Assembly: GCA_009921785.1 (NCBI GenBank)
Contig: RFXE01000015.1
Location: 1-16,693 of the forward strand
DNA length: 16,693 nt
Direction: 5' to 3'
Source: Alphaproteobacteria bacterium
Lineage (GTDB): Bacteria > Pseudomonadota > Alphaproteobacteria > Rhizobiales > Beijerinckiaceae
A program made the position numbers and the translations under genes. Below are positions 7,981 through 14,683 of this stretch, in pieces (the stretch's first letter is position 1; every line of letters begins with the position of its first letter). The notes below the pieces were generated by a model, which did no database searches, was not told the DNA's origin, and saw only the letters and a list, made by a program, of their open reading frames with translations.

Positions 7981-9055
7981 TCATTCTCGGCATCACGAGG
8001 CCGGTTTCGCTATCAAAGAAATGTGTTTGCGCGGCATCGAGTTCGACATGGACTTGAGCACCAGCGCCAGAAACAAATCCGCTCGGCGTGCGCGCACGCA
8101 AGAAATTTGAGCCGAGTTTAAGGTCGACAATATCATGCGAACCCAAAGGTTCGATGAGATGAGCAGTCATAGGTATTGTCGATGTTTTTGCCTCATGGGA
8201 GAGCTTTACCGACTCGGCGCGAATGCCCAGCTTAAGGCCCTTCGCTTTTGTCGTTGGTAAGTGTCCACCAAAGGGGATCAAATCCGATGTGTCCCCCAAT
8301 CTCAGCTTGCCTTGATCCATCTGTGCATCGAAAATGTTCATAACAGGCGAGCCAATAAACTGGGCAACGAAAAGATTGGCTGGATTCAGATATACATCGG
8401 TGGGTGTGCCCGCTTGTTGCAGCACACCATCATTCATGATGGCAATCCGGTCCGCCAAGGCCATTGCCTCAATCTGGTCATGGGTGACATAAATCGTTGT
8501 TGAACCATTCTCAACATGGAGTCTCTTCAACTCCGTACGCATGTCTTCGCGCAATTTCGCGTCAAGCGCACCAATAGGCTCATCCATCAACATGGCCTTC
8601 GGCCGCCGCACAAGCGCACGACCGATCGCAATGCGTTGCATATCGCCGCCCGAGAGCGCTGAAGGTCTAAGCTCAAGAAGATGCTCAATACCAATGGCCT
8701 TCGCCACGCGACGCACTTCCGAAGCAATCACATTTTGGGCTTGTCCGGTTGCCCGCAAGGGGAATGCAATATTCTCAAACGCGGTAAGATGCGGATAGAG
8801 CGCGAAAAGCTGGAACACGAAAGCAATATCACGTTCAGAGGCATGGAGCGATTGCACCGCTTTGCCATCAATCAATATATCGCCCGTATCGATTTCTTCG
8901 AGGCCCGCAATGGCGCGTAGGGTTGTAGTTTTACCGCAGCCTGAAGGGCCCAACAAAACAACAAATTCCCGATCCTTAATTGAAAGATTGAGCTTACGAA
9001 TAATGTAACTATTACCGAAATATTTTTCGATATCGCGAAGGACTATATCGGCCAT
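7973..9055 (-). CDS. ABC importer ATPase, carbohydrate uptake type (MalK/UgpC family), intact
   Basis: 360 residues from ATG 9055-9053, one base after the TGA of the small membrane protein gene; an in-frame extension to 9097 would overlap that gene and adds no conserved residues. Motifs in order: Walker A GPSGCGKT (36-43), Q-loop Gln 82 (FVFQLFALYP), signature LSGGD (134-138), Walker B MLMDEP (155-160), D-loop GALDAKLR, H-loop His 192 (YVTHDQIEAM), then a C-terminal OB/TOBE domain from about 235 (GIRAESVKL near 277, ending THFFDSETGLVMP). Known: the family powers CUT1 importers of sugars, polyols or glycerol phosphate, with the TOBE domain stabilising the dimer. Its partner ATPase downstream is broken, so uptake, if still working, needs a homodimer of this protein. 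Confidence 0.94.
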   Translation of the reverse strand: MADIVLRDIEKYFGNSYIIRKLNLSIKDREFVVLLGPSGCGKTTTLRAIAGLEEIDTGDILIDGKAVQSLHASERDIAFVFQLFALYPHLTAFENIAFPLRATGQAQNVIASEVRRVAKAIGIEHLLELRPSALSGGDMQRIAIGRALVRRPKAMLMDEPIGALDAKLREDMRTELKRLHVENGSTTIYVTHDQIEAMALADRIAIMNDGVLQQAGTPTDVYLNPANLFVAQFIGSPVMNIFDAQMDQGKLRLGDTSDLIPFGGHLPTTKAKGLKLGIRAESVKLSHEAKTSTIPMTAHLIEPLGSHDIVDLKLGSNFLRARTPSGFVSGAGAQVHVELDAAQTHFFDSETGLVMPRMNG

Positions 9056-9056
9056 A

Positions 9057-9257
9057 TCAATGCCCACCCTTTTTGTCGGACGGCCCAAAGCGCGCAAAGA
9101 TCGTAAATAAAATCAAACCGACCAAAGTGATCGTGACGCTATAGGCGTGAAGCAGTTCAAACCAGGGCTGACAGAGAAAGATCAAGCCACCGATCATGAG
9201 TGTCATCGCAAAGGGAACGATGACCTTGGTGTTAAAATCGAGAAATGAATCTGACAT
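9057..9257 (-). CDS. Small two-helix membrane protein of the ABC importer operon
   Basis: 66 residues from ATG 9257-9255, ten bases after the stop of permease 2, with GAGG about six bases before the start. Two hydrophobic segments, about residues 12-30 (VIVPFAMTLMIGGLIFLC) and 37-55 (SVTITLVGLILFTIF), are separated by a short QPWFELLHA loop; the C-terminus is short and charged (GPSDKKGGH). The ATPase start follows one base after its stop, so it is firmly embedded in the operon. I do not recognise the family. Some two-ATPase carbohydrate importers carry a small integral membrane protein at this place (for example DUF2160/GlpU in the rhizobial glycerol system), but this sequence does not look like that one. 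Its role could be assembly or stabilisation of the permease complex (inference). Confidence 0.7.
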   Translation of the reverse strand: MSDSFLDFNTKVIVPFAMTLMIGGLIFLCQPWFELLHAYSVTITLVGLILFTIFARFGPSDKKGGH

Positions 9258-9267
9258 GAGGGCCTCA

Positions 9268-10224
9268 CTATTTCCGAATGGCGCCGAAAGTGACACCCCG
9301 CAGCAAATGATTGCGCAGCAGGAAGGTGAAAATCGATACAGGTAGTAGGAATAACAATGTGCCAGCGGCAATCGCCGTCCAGTCGGTTATGCCAGAGCCG
9401 AGCTGCGCCGGAATAAAGGGCGGCGCGGTCTGCGCTTCCTTATTCGTCATCATCAAAGCAAAGGCATATTCGTTCCAGGCTGTGATAAAACAAAACACGG
9501 CTGTAGCCGCAATACCGGTTGCGGCTTCGGGAAGAACGATTTTGAAGAAGGCTTCAATGCGGGTGTATCCATCGACAAGAGCCGCTTCTTCATATTCCTT
9601 CGGAATTTCATCCATAAAGCCCTTCATCAGCCAAACAGAGAATGAGAGATTAAAGGCCGTGTAAAGAATTATAAGCCCGATATGCGTGTCTACGAGTCCA
9701 ACGACGCGATACATGAGAAACATTGGAATCGCGACGACAACGGGCGGCAGCATGCGCGTTGAAAGAATGAAGAACAGAAGATCTGCTTCACCTGCAATCT
9801 TAAATCGGGAGAATCCATAGGCCGTTATTGTACCCATAGCGACAGCAAGGAAAGTAGATGTGACCGCAATAATCAAAGAGTTAAGAAAGCGGCTAGGATA
9901 GGCAGACATCTGCGGTCCGCCGGCAACTTTCAAGACACGCTCGCCTGCATCATAGATTTTCTTCTCCCACCAAGGCGCTTCATCATAGGTCGCTTGATCA
10001 GGCTTTTTTTGTAATTGCACACGCTTTGTGAACAGCTTGATGAAGGGTGTTACTTCAGGCGAAAACACGACCGTTGGCGGAACGGTTGTCGCGAGACTAC
10101 GCGGCTTAAAGGCAGTTGATGCAATCCAATAGATTGGCGATAACATGACGATGGTAATTGCAATCACCGCAGCAATGGCGAGGCGATGACCAATCTTTTG
10201 CGCATTTGAACGGACTGCGGCCAT
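9268..10224 (-). CDS. ABC importer permease 2, MalG/UgpE type
   Basis: 318 residues with about six membrane helices, the first at 13-36. The EAA loop that docks onto the ATPase is at 212-231 (EEAALVDGYTRIEAFFKIVLP), and the FxxxWNEYAFALMM region near 245-259 is typical of the family. The segment between helix 1 and helix 2 (about 40-110) is long and charged (KKPDQATYDEAPWWEKKIYDAGE), larger than the equivalent short loop of MalG-type permeases. The ATG is one base after the TGA of permease 1 (TGA-G-ATG), so translation is coupled. It forms the inner-membrane channel with permease 1. Confidence 0.93.
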   Translation of the reverse strand: MAAVRSNAQKIGHRLAIAAVIAITIVMLSPIYWIASTAFKPRSLATTVPPTVVFSPEVTPFIKLFTKRVQLQKKPDQATYDEAPWWEKKIYDAGERVLKVAGGPQMSAYPSRFLNSLIIAVTSTFLAVAMGTITAYGFSRFKIAGEADLLFFILSTRMLPPVVVAIPMFLMYRVVGLVDTHIGLIILYTAFNLSFSVWLMKGFMDEIPKEYEEAALVDGYTRIEAFFKIVLPEAATGIAATAVFCFITAWNEYAFALMMTNKEAQTAPPFIPAQLGSGITDWTAIAAGTLLFLLPVSIFTFLLRNHLLRGVTFGAIRK

Positions 10225-10225
10225 C

Positions 10226-11119
10226 TCAGCGCTCCTTCACCTGATTGAGATATTTCACATAGATATTCGTAATCGCAACAACCATAATCAAAACGATATA
10301 GGCGAGGGCACAGGACTTACCCGTCTGCCACTCCTGAAACGCAAATTTATATAGACGGATTGCGATCACTTCCGTTGTCGGTTGCGTCGACATGATAAAT
10401 GCAATGTCGAATGTCTTGAACGCTTCCATTGTTCTGAAAATGATAGCGATGAGCAGAAGAGGCGATACGAGAGGCAAAGTGATGCGCGAAAACGTGTACC
10501 AACCGCTGGCGCGATCAATTGAGGCCGCTTCATAAAGATGTTTTGGAACGGCAGAAAGGCCGGCGAGGGATAAAAGCATAACGAAGGGTGCCCACATCCA
10601 GATATCCGTTATCGCAACAGCCCAGAGAGCCGCGTCAGCATCTGAAAGCCACGCGAAATCGCCTAGTCCAAATACATAATTGATGACGCCCCATGAGGGG
10701 CTATAGAGCAATTGCCAGAAGAGGCCGACAACGGCGGCCGACATCATCATCGGCAAGAGCAAAAGTGTTGTGATTAGGCCTTTAGCTGGCAATGTCCGAT
10801 TGAGCAGGAGGGCAACACCAAAGCCGACGAGAACCTGGCCGCCTACGGAAATGATCACATATTTTGCTGTGACGGTGAAATTGTTCCAAATATTGGGATC
10901 AGAGAGGAGATCACGGTAATTTTGTAAACCAACAAAGACCGGCTCTTCGCTACCTGCAGCGCTGTAATCATAAAATGAATAGCCGAGTGAATAGATCAGC
11001 GGGAAGATATTAAATACGATCAAAAAGATGATTGTCGGAATGATAAAGAGATTCCGAATTCTCAAATCGCTTAAGCCGCGAAGCGCATGCGATGAATCTG
11101 GTTTCAAAGTTGCAATCAC
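10226..11119 (-). CDS. ABC importer permease 1, MalF/UgpA type
   Basis: 297 residues with six predicted helices, the first at about 23-47. The EAA motif is at 197-217 (YEAASIDRASGWYTFSRITLP), and YSFYDY followed by FVGLQNYRDLL is typical of MalF/UgpA permeases. The start is taken as GTG 11119-11117 because GGAGG lies eight bases upstream; the ATG within that spacer meets a stop after three codons. The gene is 82 bases downstream of the binding-protein gene, with a strong hairpin in between, and is immediately followed by permease 2. Confidence 0.93.
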   Translation of the reverse strand: MIATLKPDSSHALRGLSDLRIRNLFIIPTIIFLIVFNIFPLIYSLGYSFYDYSAAGSEEPVFVGLQNYRDLLSDPNIWNNFTVTAKYVIISVGGQVLVGFGVALLLNRTLPAKGLITTLLLLPMMMSAAVVGLFWQLLYSPSWGVINYVFGLGDFAWLSDADAALWAVAITDIWMWAPFVMLLSLAGLSAVPKHLYEAASIDRASGWYTFSRITLPLVSPLLLIAIIFRTMEAFKTFDIAFIMSTQPTTEVIAIRLYKFAFQEWQTGKSCALAYIVLIMVVAITNIYVKYLNQVKER

Positions 11120-11153
11120 CGAGCCATCCTCCCCTTTTTTCGCGAATTATGAA

Positions 11154-11187
11154 ACTTGCCGGGTACCCGGGAGAATACCCGGCAAGT
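11154..11187 (-). terminator. Hairpin between binding-protein and permease genes (partial terminator or 3' stabiliser)
   Basis: A perfect 12-bp stem, ACTTGCCGGGTA (11154-11165) with TACCCGGCAAGT (11176-11187), encloses a 10-base loop. On the transcribed strand it follows the binding-protein stop codon by 14 bases and is not followed by a good U run. Known from maltose-type operons: such intercistronic hairpins protect the upstream message or reduce read-through so that the binding protein is made in excess over the permeases. That role is inferred here. Confidence 0.7.
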
Positions 11188-11201
11188 CTATTGGTATGAC
11201 C

Positions 11202-12515
11202 TTATTTGTAACGCTTATATTTCTTAAAGGTCGCTTCCCAATCTTTCGTCATACCGTTGAGGGCTTCTTCAGCCGTACCTTTTCCGGAAATCACGAAAGG
11301 ATAGACGCGTTGGTTCATTGAGGTGAGAAGTTCGGCATATTCTGGGGTTGCCCAGAAGTCCTTCACCATCAACATGGAGTCATAGAACGCTTTGTTATAA
11401 GGCGTTGCATTCTGGAACTCAGCCGACTTCAACACAGCGGTCGAGCAGGTATAACCACCAAGCTCAGCCCATTTCTTTTGTGTCTCGTCCTTGATGAACC
11501 ACTCAAGGAATTTCATCGCCGCTTCTTTCTTCTTCGAATAAGAGACGATTGAAATGCCCTGACCACCAAGAGCCGCGAAGCGCTTACCGGTTGGGCCTGC
11601 CGGATTCGCAAAGAAGCCGGTGCCCTTGGCATTCGGGTTCGTTGCAGGATTGGCAAGAGCCGGGAAGAAGGCAAAGTAGTTCATGCTCATCGCAGCAAGA
11701 TTTTCTGTGATGGCCTGGTTGTTTTCGAGGAAGAAGGCCTTCGCCCAGCCTGGAGGTGTGAACTTATAAAGTTCCTTATAAGCCTTCAGACCCTCGATCG
11801 ACTCTTTTGAATTTGTGATTCCGTCCACTTTATATGTGGCATAATCACCGAGATCACCACCATAAGAGAAGATGGTTTGCTCAACACCCATAGCCATCGC
11901 GTCATAGGAGTTATCGGTATATAGGGCTACACCATAACGCTTCTGATCAGGACGATAGAAGAATTCAGCAATGTCTCTGAGTTGCTTATAGTCTTTCGGC
12001 ACATCGAGATCATAGCCATATTTCTTCTTGAAGGCTTCTTTTTCCTTGGGATCTTCAAACCAATCCTTGCGATAAGCCCAACCATTGGCATCGCCTTCAA
12101 GAGGGATTGACCAATATTTCTTTGAACCAGCGGGATATTCTGCATAGCCGGCAACCGTTGCAGGCAAGAACTTATCCGCGAGCTTATTTTTCATGAAGAA
12201 GTCTGACAGATCGACATAGTGGCCGTCTGTTGCACCCGCGCCCACCCATTGGGAATCACCAACGACCATGTCGTAAGTTGAGCCCTTCGCTGCAAACTCG
12301 CGGAATGTTTTTGTTTGGAAGTCTGACCACGGTGTTGTTTCGACCGTGACTTTGACGCCCGTTTCTTTGGAGTAAATATTGACGAGTTCCTGCAAATAAT
12401 TTGCAGGATCCCATTCGGCCCAGAAGATCGTCAATTCTTCTGCCGCCGCCGCTGATGCGCCGGCAATCGTCATCGCCACGCCCGCCATCAACGAAGCAAA
12501 AGTCCGTTTCGACAT
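11202..12515 (-). CDS. Periplasmic solute-binding protein of the ABC importer (family 1, carbohydrate type)
   Basis: 437 residues from ATG 12515-12513, which follows GAGGAGGAAACG, an excellent ribosome binding site; an in-frame extension to 12578 has no support and would push the signal peptide inward. Residues 1-25 are a Sec signal peptide (MSKRTFASLMAGVAMTIAGA, cleavage after ASAAAA near residue 24-25). The mature protein starts EELTIFWAEWDPANYLQELVNIYSKETGVKVTVE, typical of cluster-1 solute-binding proteins, with YDMVVGDSQWVGAGA and several Trp/Tyr-rich segments expected to line a sugar pocket. It delivers the ligand to permeases 1 and 2. The ligand cannot be named; the neighbouring epimerase suggests a sugar, polyol or sugar acid. 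Confidence 0.93.
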   Translation of the reverse strand: MSKRTFASLMAGVAMTIAGASAAAAEELTIFWAEWDPANYLQELVNIYSKETGVKVTVETTPWSDFQTKTFREFAAKGSTYDMVVGDSQWVGAGATDGHYVDLSDFFMKNKLADKFLPATVAGYAEYPAGSKKYWSIPLEGDANGWAYRKDWFEDPKEKEAFKKKYGYDLDVPKDYKQLRDIAEFFYRPDQKRYGVALYTDNSYDAMAMGVEQTIFSYGGDLGDYATYKVDGITNSKESIEGLKAYKELYKFTPPGWAKAFFLENNQAITENLAAMSMNYFAFFPALANPATNPNAKGTGFFANPAGPTGKRFAALGGQGISIVSYSKKKEAAMKFLEWFIKDETQKKWAELGGYTCSTAVLKSAEFQNATPYNKAFYDSMLMVKDFWATPEYAELLTSMNQRVYPFVISGKGTAEEALNGMTKDWEATFKKYKRYK

Positions 12516-12570
12516 CGTTTCCTCCTCGTTTTTCTCCGCTGCCGGATTTATTATTCTAGGGGTGGCAGCT

Positions 12571-12593
12571 GAACGCATCTATGAAATGCGTTC
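12571..12593 (-). repeat. 8-bp perfect inverted repeat over the tetR stop codon
   Basis: GAACGCAT (12571-12578) and ATGCGTTC (12586-12593) flank seven bases that contain the tetR TAG (12581-12579). In RNA it would form an 8-bp stem at the 3' end of the tetR coding region, about 55 bases before the binding-protein start. It could damp read-through from tetR into the transporter genes, or be a DNA-binding site. No U run follows. Confidence 0.45.
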
Positions 12594-13280
12594 CCCCTTT
12601 CGCTTTACCCGCGACGGCTTTGGCATCGTCCCCTTTTTTAACGATCGATGCCTTTTGGCAGCCGCAGATTCCTGAATTGCTGCATTGACGAGCGTTTTCG
12701 CAGTCCACATTGCGATGTCGGCCGCTTTTGCGCCGCGTAAACGCCAGACGTCACTCAAAATCACGATTGATTCAATTCCAAACACCAATGAAAGCGATTG
12801 CTTCAATCTTTCATATTCGGTCTTAGTCAAAACGACCTCGAGGGGCTCAAGAGCGTTTTGTAAAAGTGTCCGTCGTAGACCGCGAACAGGCGGTGCACCT
12901 TTGTTTTTTGCCACCTCATGAAACGCCATAGCGAGCGATGCTCTAAGCTGCGTTTCATTGGCTTGCATGCGGGGATAGGCAAACTCCATAAGATCTTCGA
13001 TGCGTTCGAGCGCATCTGAAGAAGACGAAGACCATTCGAGAATAGGCCCAAGCGCTTCAACAACAATTGCTTTAACAAGAGACGCTTGCGTTGGAAAATA
13101 ACGATAGGCGGTAGCACGCGAGACTTCGCAGGCTTCAGCCACTTCGCTGACTGAAGGAATACGTCCCGTATTCGCGATGGTCACAGCGGTTTCCAACATG
13201 ACCTTATATGTTCGTGCGCGTGGCCCACGAACGGGTCTTTTGTCGTCAGCAATCACTTGACCTGAGATCATCATATCCAT
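12579..13280 (-). CDS. TetR/AcrR-family transcriptional regulator
   Basis: 233 residues from ATG 13280 (MDMMISGQ); the ATGs at 13274 and 13271 are equally possible, and a longer in-frame extension to 13415 crosses the intergenic operator region and is rejected. The N-terminal helix-turn-helix lies at about 42-73 (PSVSEVAEACEVSRATAYRYFPTQASLVKAIV), matching the TetR pattern ending TxYxYFxxKxxL. The rest is an all-helical ligand-binding domain. The last 26 residues are strongly basic (AKRHRSLKKGTMPKPSRVKRKGER), unusual for the family. It is the first gene of the importer operon (63 bases before the binding-protein gene) and is divergent from the Tm-1-like operon. It probably represses both units and itself, with release by a transported or derived ligand (inference). 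Confidence 0.9.
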   Translation of the reverse strand: MDMMISGQVIADDKRPVRGPRARTYKVMLETAVTIANTGRIPSVSEVAEACEVSRATAYRYFPTQASLVKAIVVEALGPILEWSSSSSDALERIEDLMEFAYPRMQANETQLRASLAMAFHEVAKNKGAPPVRGLRRTLLQNALEPLEVVLTKTEYERLKQSLSLVFGIESIVILSDVWRLRGAKAADIAMWTAKTLVNAAIQESAAAKRHRSLKKGTMPKPSRVKRKGERIS

Positions 13281-13309
13281 ATGATACGACCGTCTCATTT
13301 TTTTGCAAC
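13281..13309 (-). promoter_or_regulatory. Candidate sigma70-type promoter for tetR and the importer operon
   Basis: On the minus strand TTGCAA (13309-13304) and TATCAT (13286-13281) are separated by exactly 17 bases, matching the -35/-10 consensus at four of six and four of six positions. The expected start of transcription, seven bases after the -10, is 13274, which coincides with one of the possible tetR ATG codons, so the message could be leaderless. Prediction by eye. Confidence 0.45.
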
Positions 13310-13323
13310 TTACAAAATGAGAC
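13292..13323. promoter_or_regulatory. Candidate TetR operator (10+10-bp perfect inverted repeat)
   Basis: GTCTCATTTT (13292-13301) and AAAATGAGAC (13314-13323) are perfect inverted copies separated by 12 bases, with half-site centres 22 bp apart (two helical turns). The left arm lies in the -35/-10 spacer of the predicted tetR promoter and the right arm just upstream. Known: TetR-family genes are commonly autoregulated through palindromes in the divergent intergenic region. This is the best operator candidate for both divergent operons. Confidence 0.6.
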
Positions 13324-13327
13324 ACCA

Positions 13328-13348
13328 CGACGAAAAAATAATTCGTCG
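13328..13348. repeat. 7-bp inverted repeat in the leader of the Tm-1-like operon
   Basis: CGACGAA (13328-13334) and TTCGTCG (13342-13348) flank a 7-base A/T spacer, just right of the candidate TetR operator. It may be a second regulator-binding site or part of the promoter region of the plus-strand operon. No clear -35/-10 pair for that operon was identified. Confidence 0.4.
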
Positions 13349-13480
13349 GGACGACAGGGAGGGATTGCGGAGCATGCAGCTTGCCGCACACGGTTCTTTT
13401 TGTCGCGAAAATCAACGCCGAAGCTTGAAAAGCACGGCTTTATTGTCGTTTGTGCAAAGCAAAAAAATGCGGGGTTTACT

Positions 13481-14674
13481 ATGACTTCGCGGATACTTGT
13501 TGCGGGAACTGCCGATACAAAAGGTGAAGAACTGGCATTTCTTGCCCAGGTGATCCGTGAAGCGGGCGCAACACCTGTGATTGTTGATCTTGGTGTTGGC
13601 AAGGCATCAATTGCTGTGGATATCACCAATCGTGACGTAGCATCACACGATCCAACGGCGGCCTCGTTGTTAGGCACACATGATCGGGGTCCCGCTGTAA
13701 CGGCGATGGGTGAAGCCTTCGCAAAATTTTGCGCTGCATATAATTCTTGCGATGCAGCAATTGGTATTGGTGGCGGCGGTGGCACATCGATTGTGTCGGC
13801 CGGATTTAAATCTTTCCCTATTGGATTTCCAAAGCTTATCGTTTCGACGATGACATCGGGCAATGTCGCGCCTTATGTCGATATCTCCGACATGGGTATG
13901 ATCTATTCTGTAACGGATCTTGCTGGTTTAAATCGTTTGAGCCGCCGTATCTTGCGCAATGCCGCTTTCGGTATTGTCGGTATGGCTAAGGCCCGCAGTC
14001 AAGAGACGGATCAGCGATCTGTGATTGGCCTCTCAATGTTTGGTGTCACAACGCCCTGTGTCACGTCTATCGTTGACCAATTAAAGGACACTCACGATTG
14101 TCTCGTCTTTCACGCAACGGGCTCTGGCGGGCGTGCGATGGAAAAGCTCGTCGATAGCGGCATGATTTCGTCGCTGATCGACGTTACAACAACCGAGATT
14201 GCTGATGAATTATGTGGTGGCGTATTAACGGCCGGACCCGATCGACTGGGCGCGGTGATCAGAACCGGAATTCCCTATGTGGGATCCGTTGGGGCCTGCG
14301 ATATGGTAAATTTTGGTGCGCCGGATACCGTGCCTTCAAAATTCAAAGATCGACTCTTCTATCATCATAATCCGCAAGTCACATTGATGCGCACAACGCC
14401 GGATGAATGCAGAGCTATTGGCCGGTTCATTGCCGAGAAGCTCAATCAATGTCATGGACCAGTCCATCTATTATTGCCCGTCAAAGGCATTTCGATGCTG
14501 GATGATGAAGGCAAAGCCTTTTTTGACCCAGTGGCTGATGAAGCGCTCTTCTCGACGATTGAAACCCATTTGACCGCAACATCGAACAAAAAATGCGAGC
14601 GCCTTCCTTATCATATCAACGCTCTGGAATTTTCACACGCGCTTATCAAAGCGTCCCTCCATCAAAGGCATTGA
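13481..14674 (+). CDS. Tm-1-like ATP-binding-domain protein (UPF0261 family)
   Basis: 397 residues from ATG 13481, preceded by GGGG six bases upstream. Family-typical segments are the start RILVAGTADTKGEEL (4-18), the glycine-rich loop IGIGGGGGTSI (94-104), PKLIVSTMTSGNVAPYVDISDMGMIYSVTDLAGLN (117-151) and FHATGSGGRAMEKL (210-223), ending with a second Rossmann-like half (GPVHLLLPVKGISMLD near 326-341). An in-frame extension back to 13208 exists but overlaps tetR, crosses the operator region and lacks conserved character. Known: the family is named for the N-terminal half of tomato Tm-1, which binds and inhibits tobamovirus replication protein; the bacterial function is not established. Here it heads a plus-strand operon next to an ABC sugar importer and a TIM-barrel partner, which points to a metabolic role (inference). 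Confidence 0.93.
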   Translation: MTSRILVAGTADTKGEELAFLAQVIREAGATPVIVDLGVGKASIAVDITNRDVASHDPTAASLLGTHDRGPAVTAMGEAFAKFCAAYNSCDAAIGIGGGGGTSIVSAGFKSFPIGFPKLIVSTMTSGNVAPYVDISDMGMIYSVTDLAGLNRLSRRILRNAAFGIVGMAKARSQETDQRSVIGLSMFGVTTPCVTSIVDQLKDTHDCLVFHATGSGGRAMEKLVDSGMISSLIDVTTTEIADELCGGVLTAGPDRLGAVIRTGIPYVGSVGACDMVNFGAPDTVPSKFKDRLFYHHNPQVTLMRTTPDECRAIGRFIAEKLNQCHGPVHLLLPVKGISMLDDEGKAFFDPVADEALFSTIETHLTATSNKKCERLPYHINALEFSHALIKASLHQRH

Positions 14675-14683
14675 GTAATATTC

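Noticed and set aside
6983..12515. Rhizobial glycerol transporter operon (glpSTPQUV)
   Set aside because: Two ATPases, two permeases and a small membrane protein are similar in plan, but the binding protein is of ordinary length, the small protein does not resemble GlpU, the order differs and no glycerol kinase or dehydrogenase is nearby.
13281..13415. Longer start for the TetR regulator
   Set aside because: The extension reads through the candidate operator and gives a hydrophobic, Cys-containing stretch not seen in the family.
13208..13480. In-frame N-terminal extension of the Tm-1-like protein by 91 residues
   Set aside because: It overlaps the start of tetR and crosses the operator/promoter region, and its composition is not protein-like; the family start VAGTADTKG follows ATG 13481 directly.
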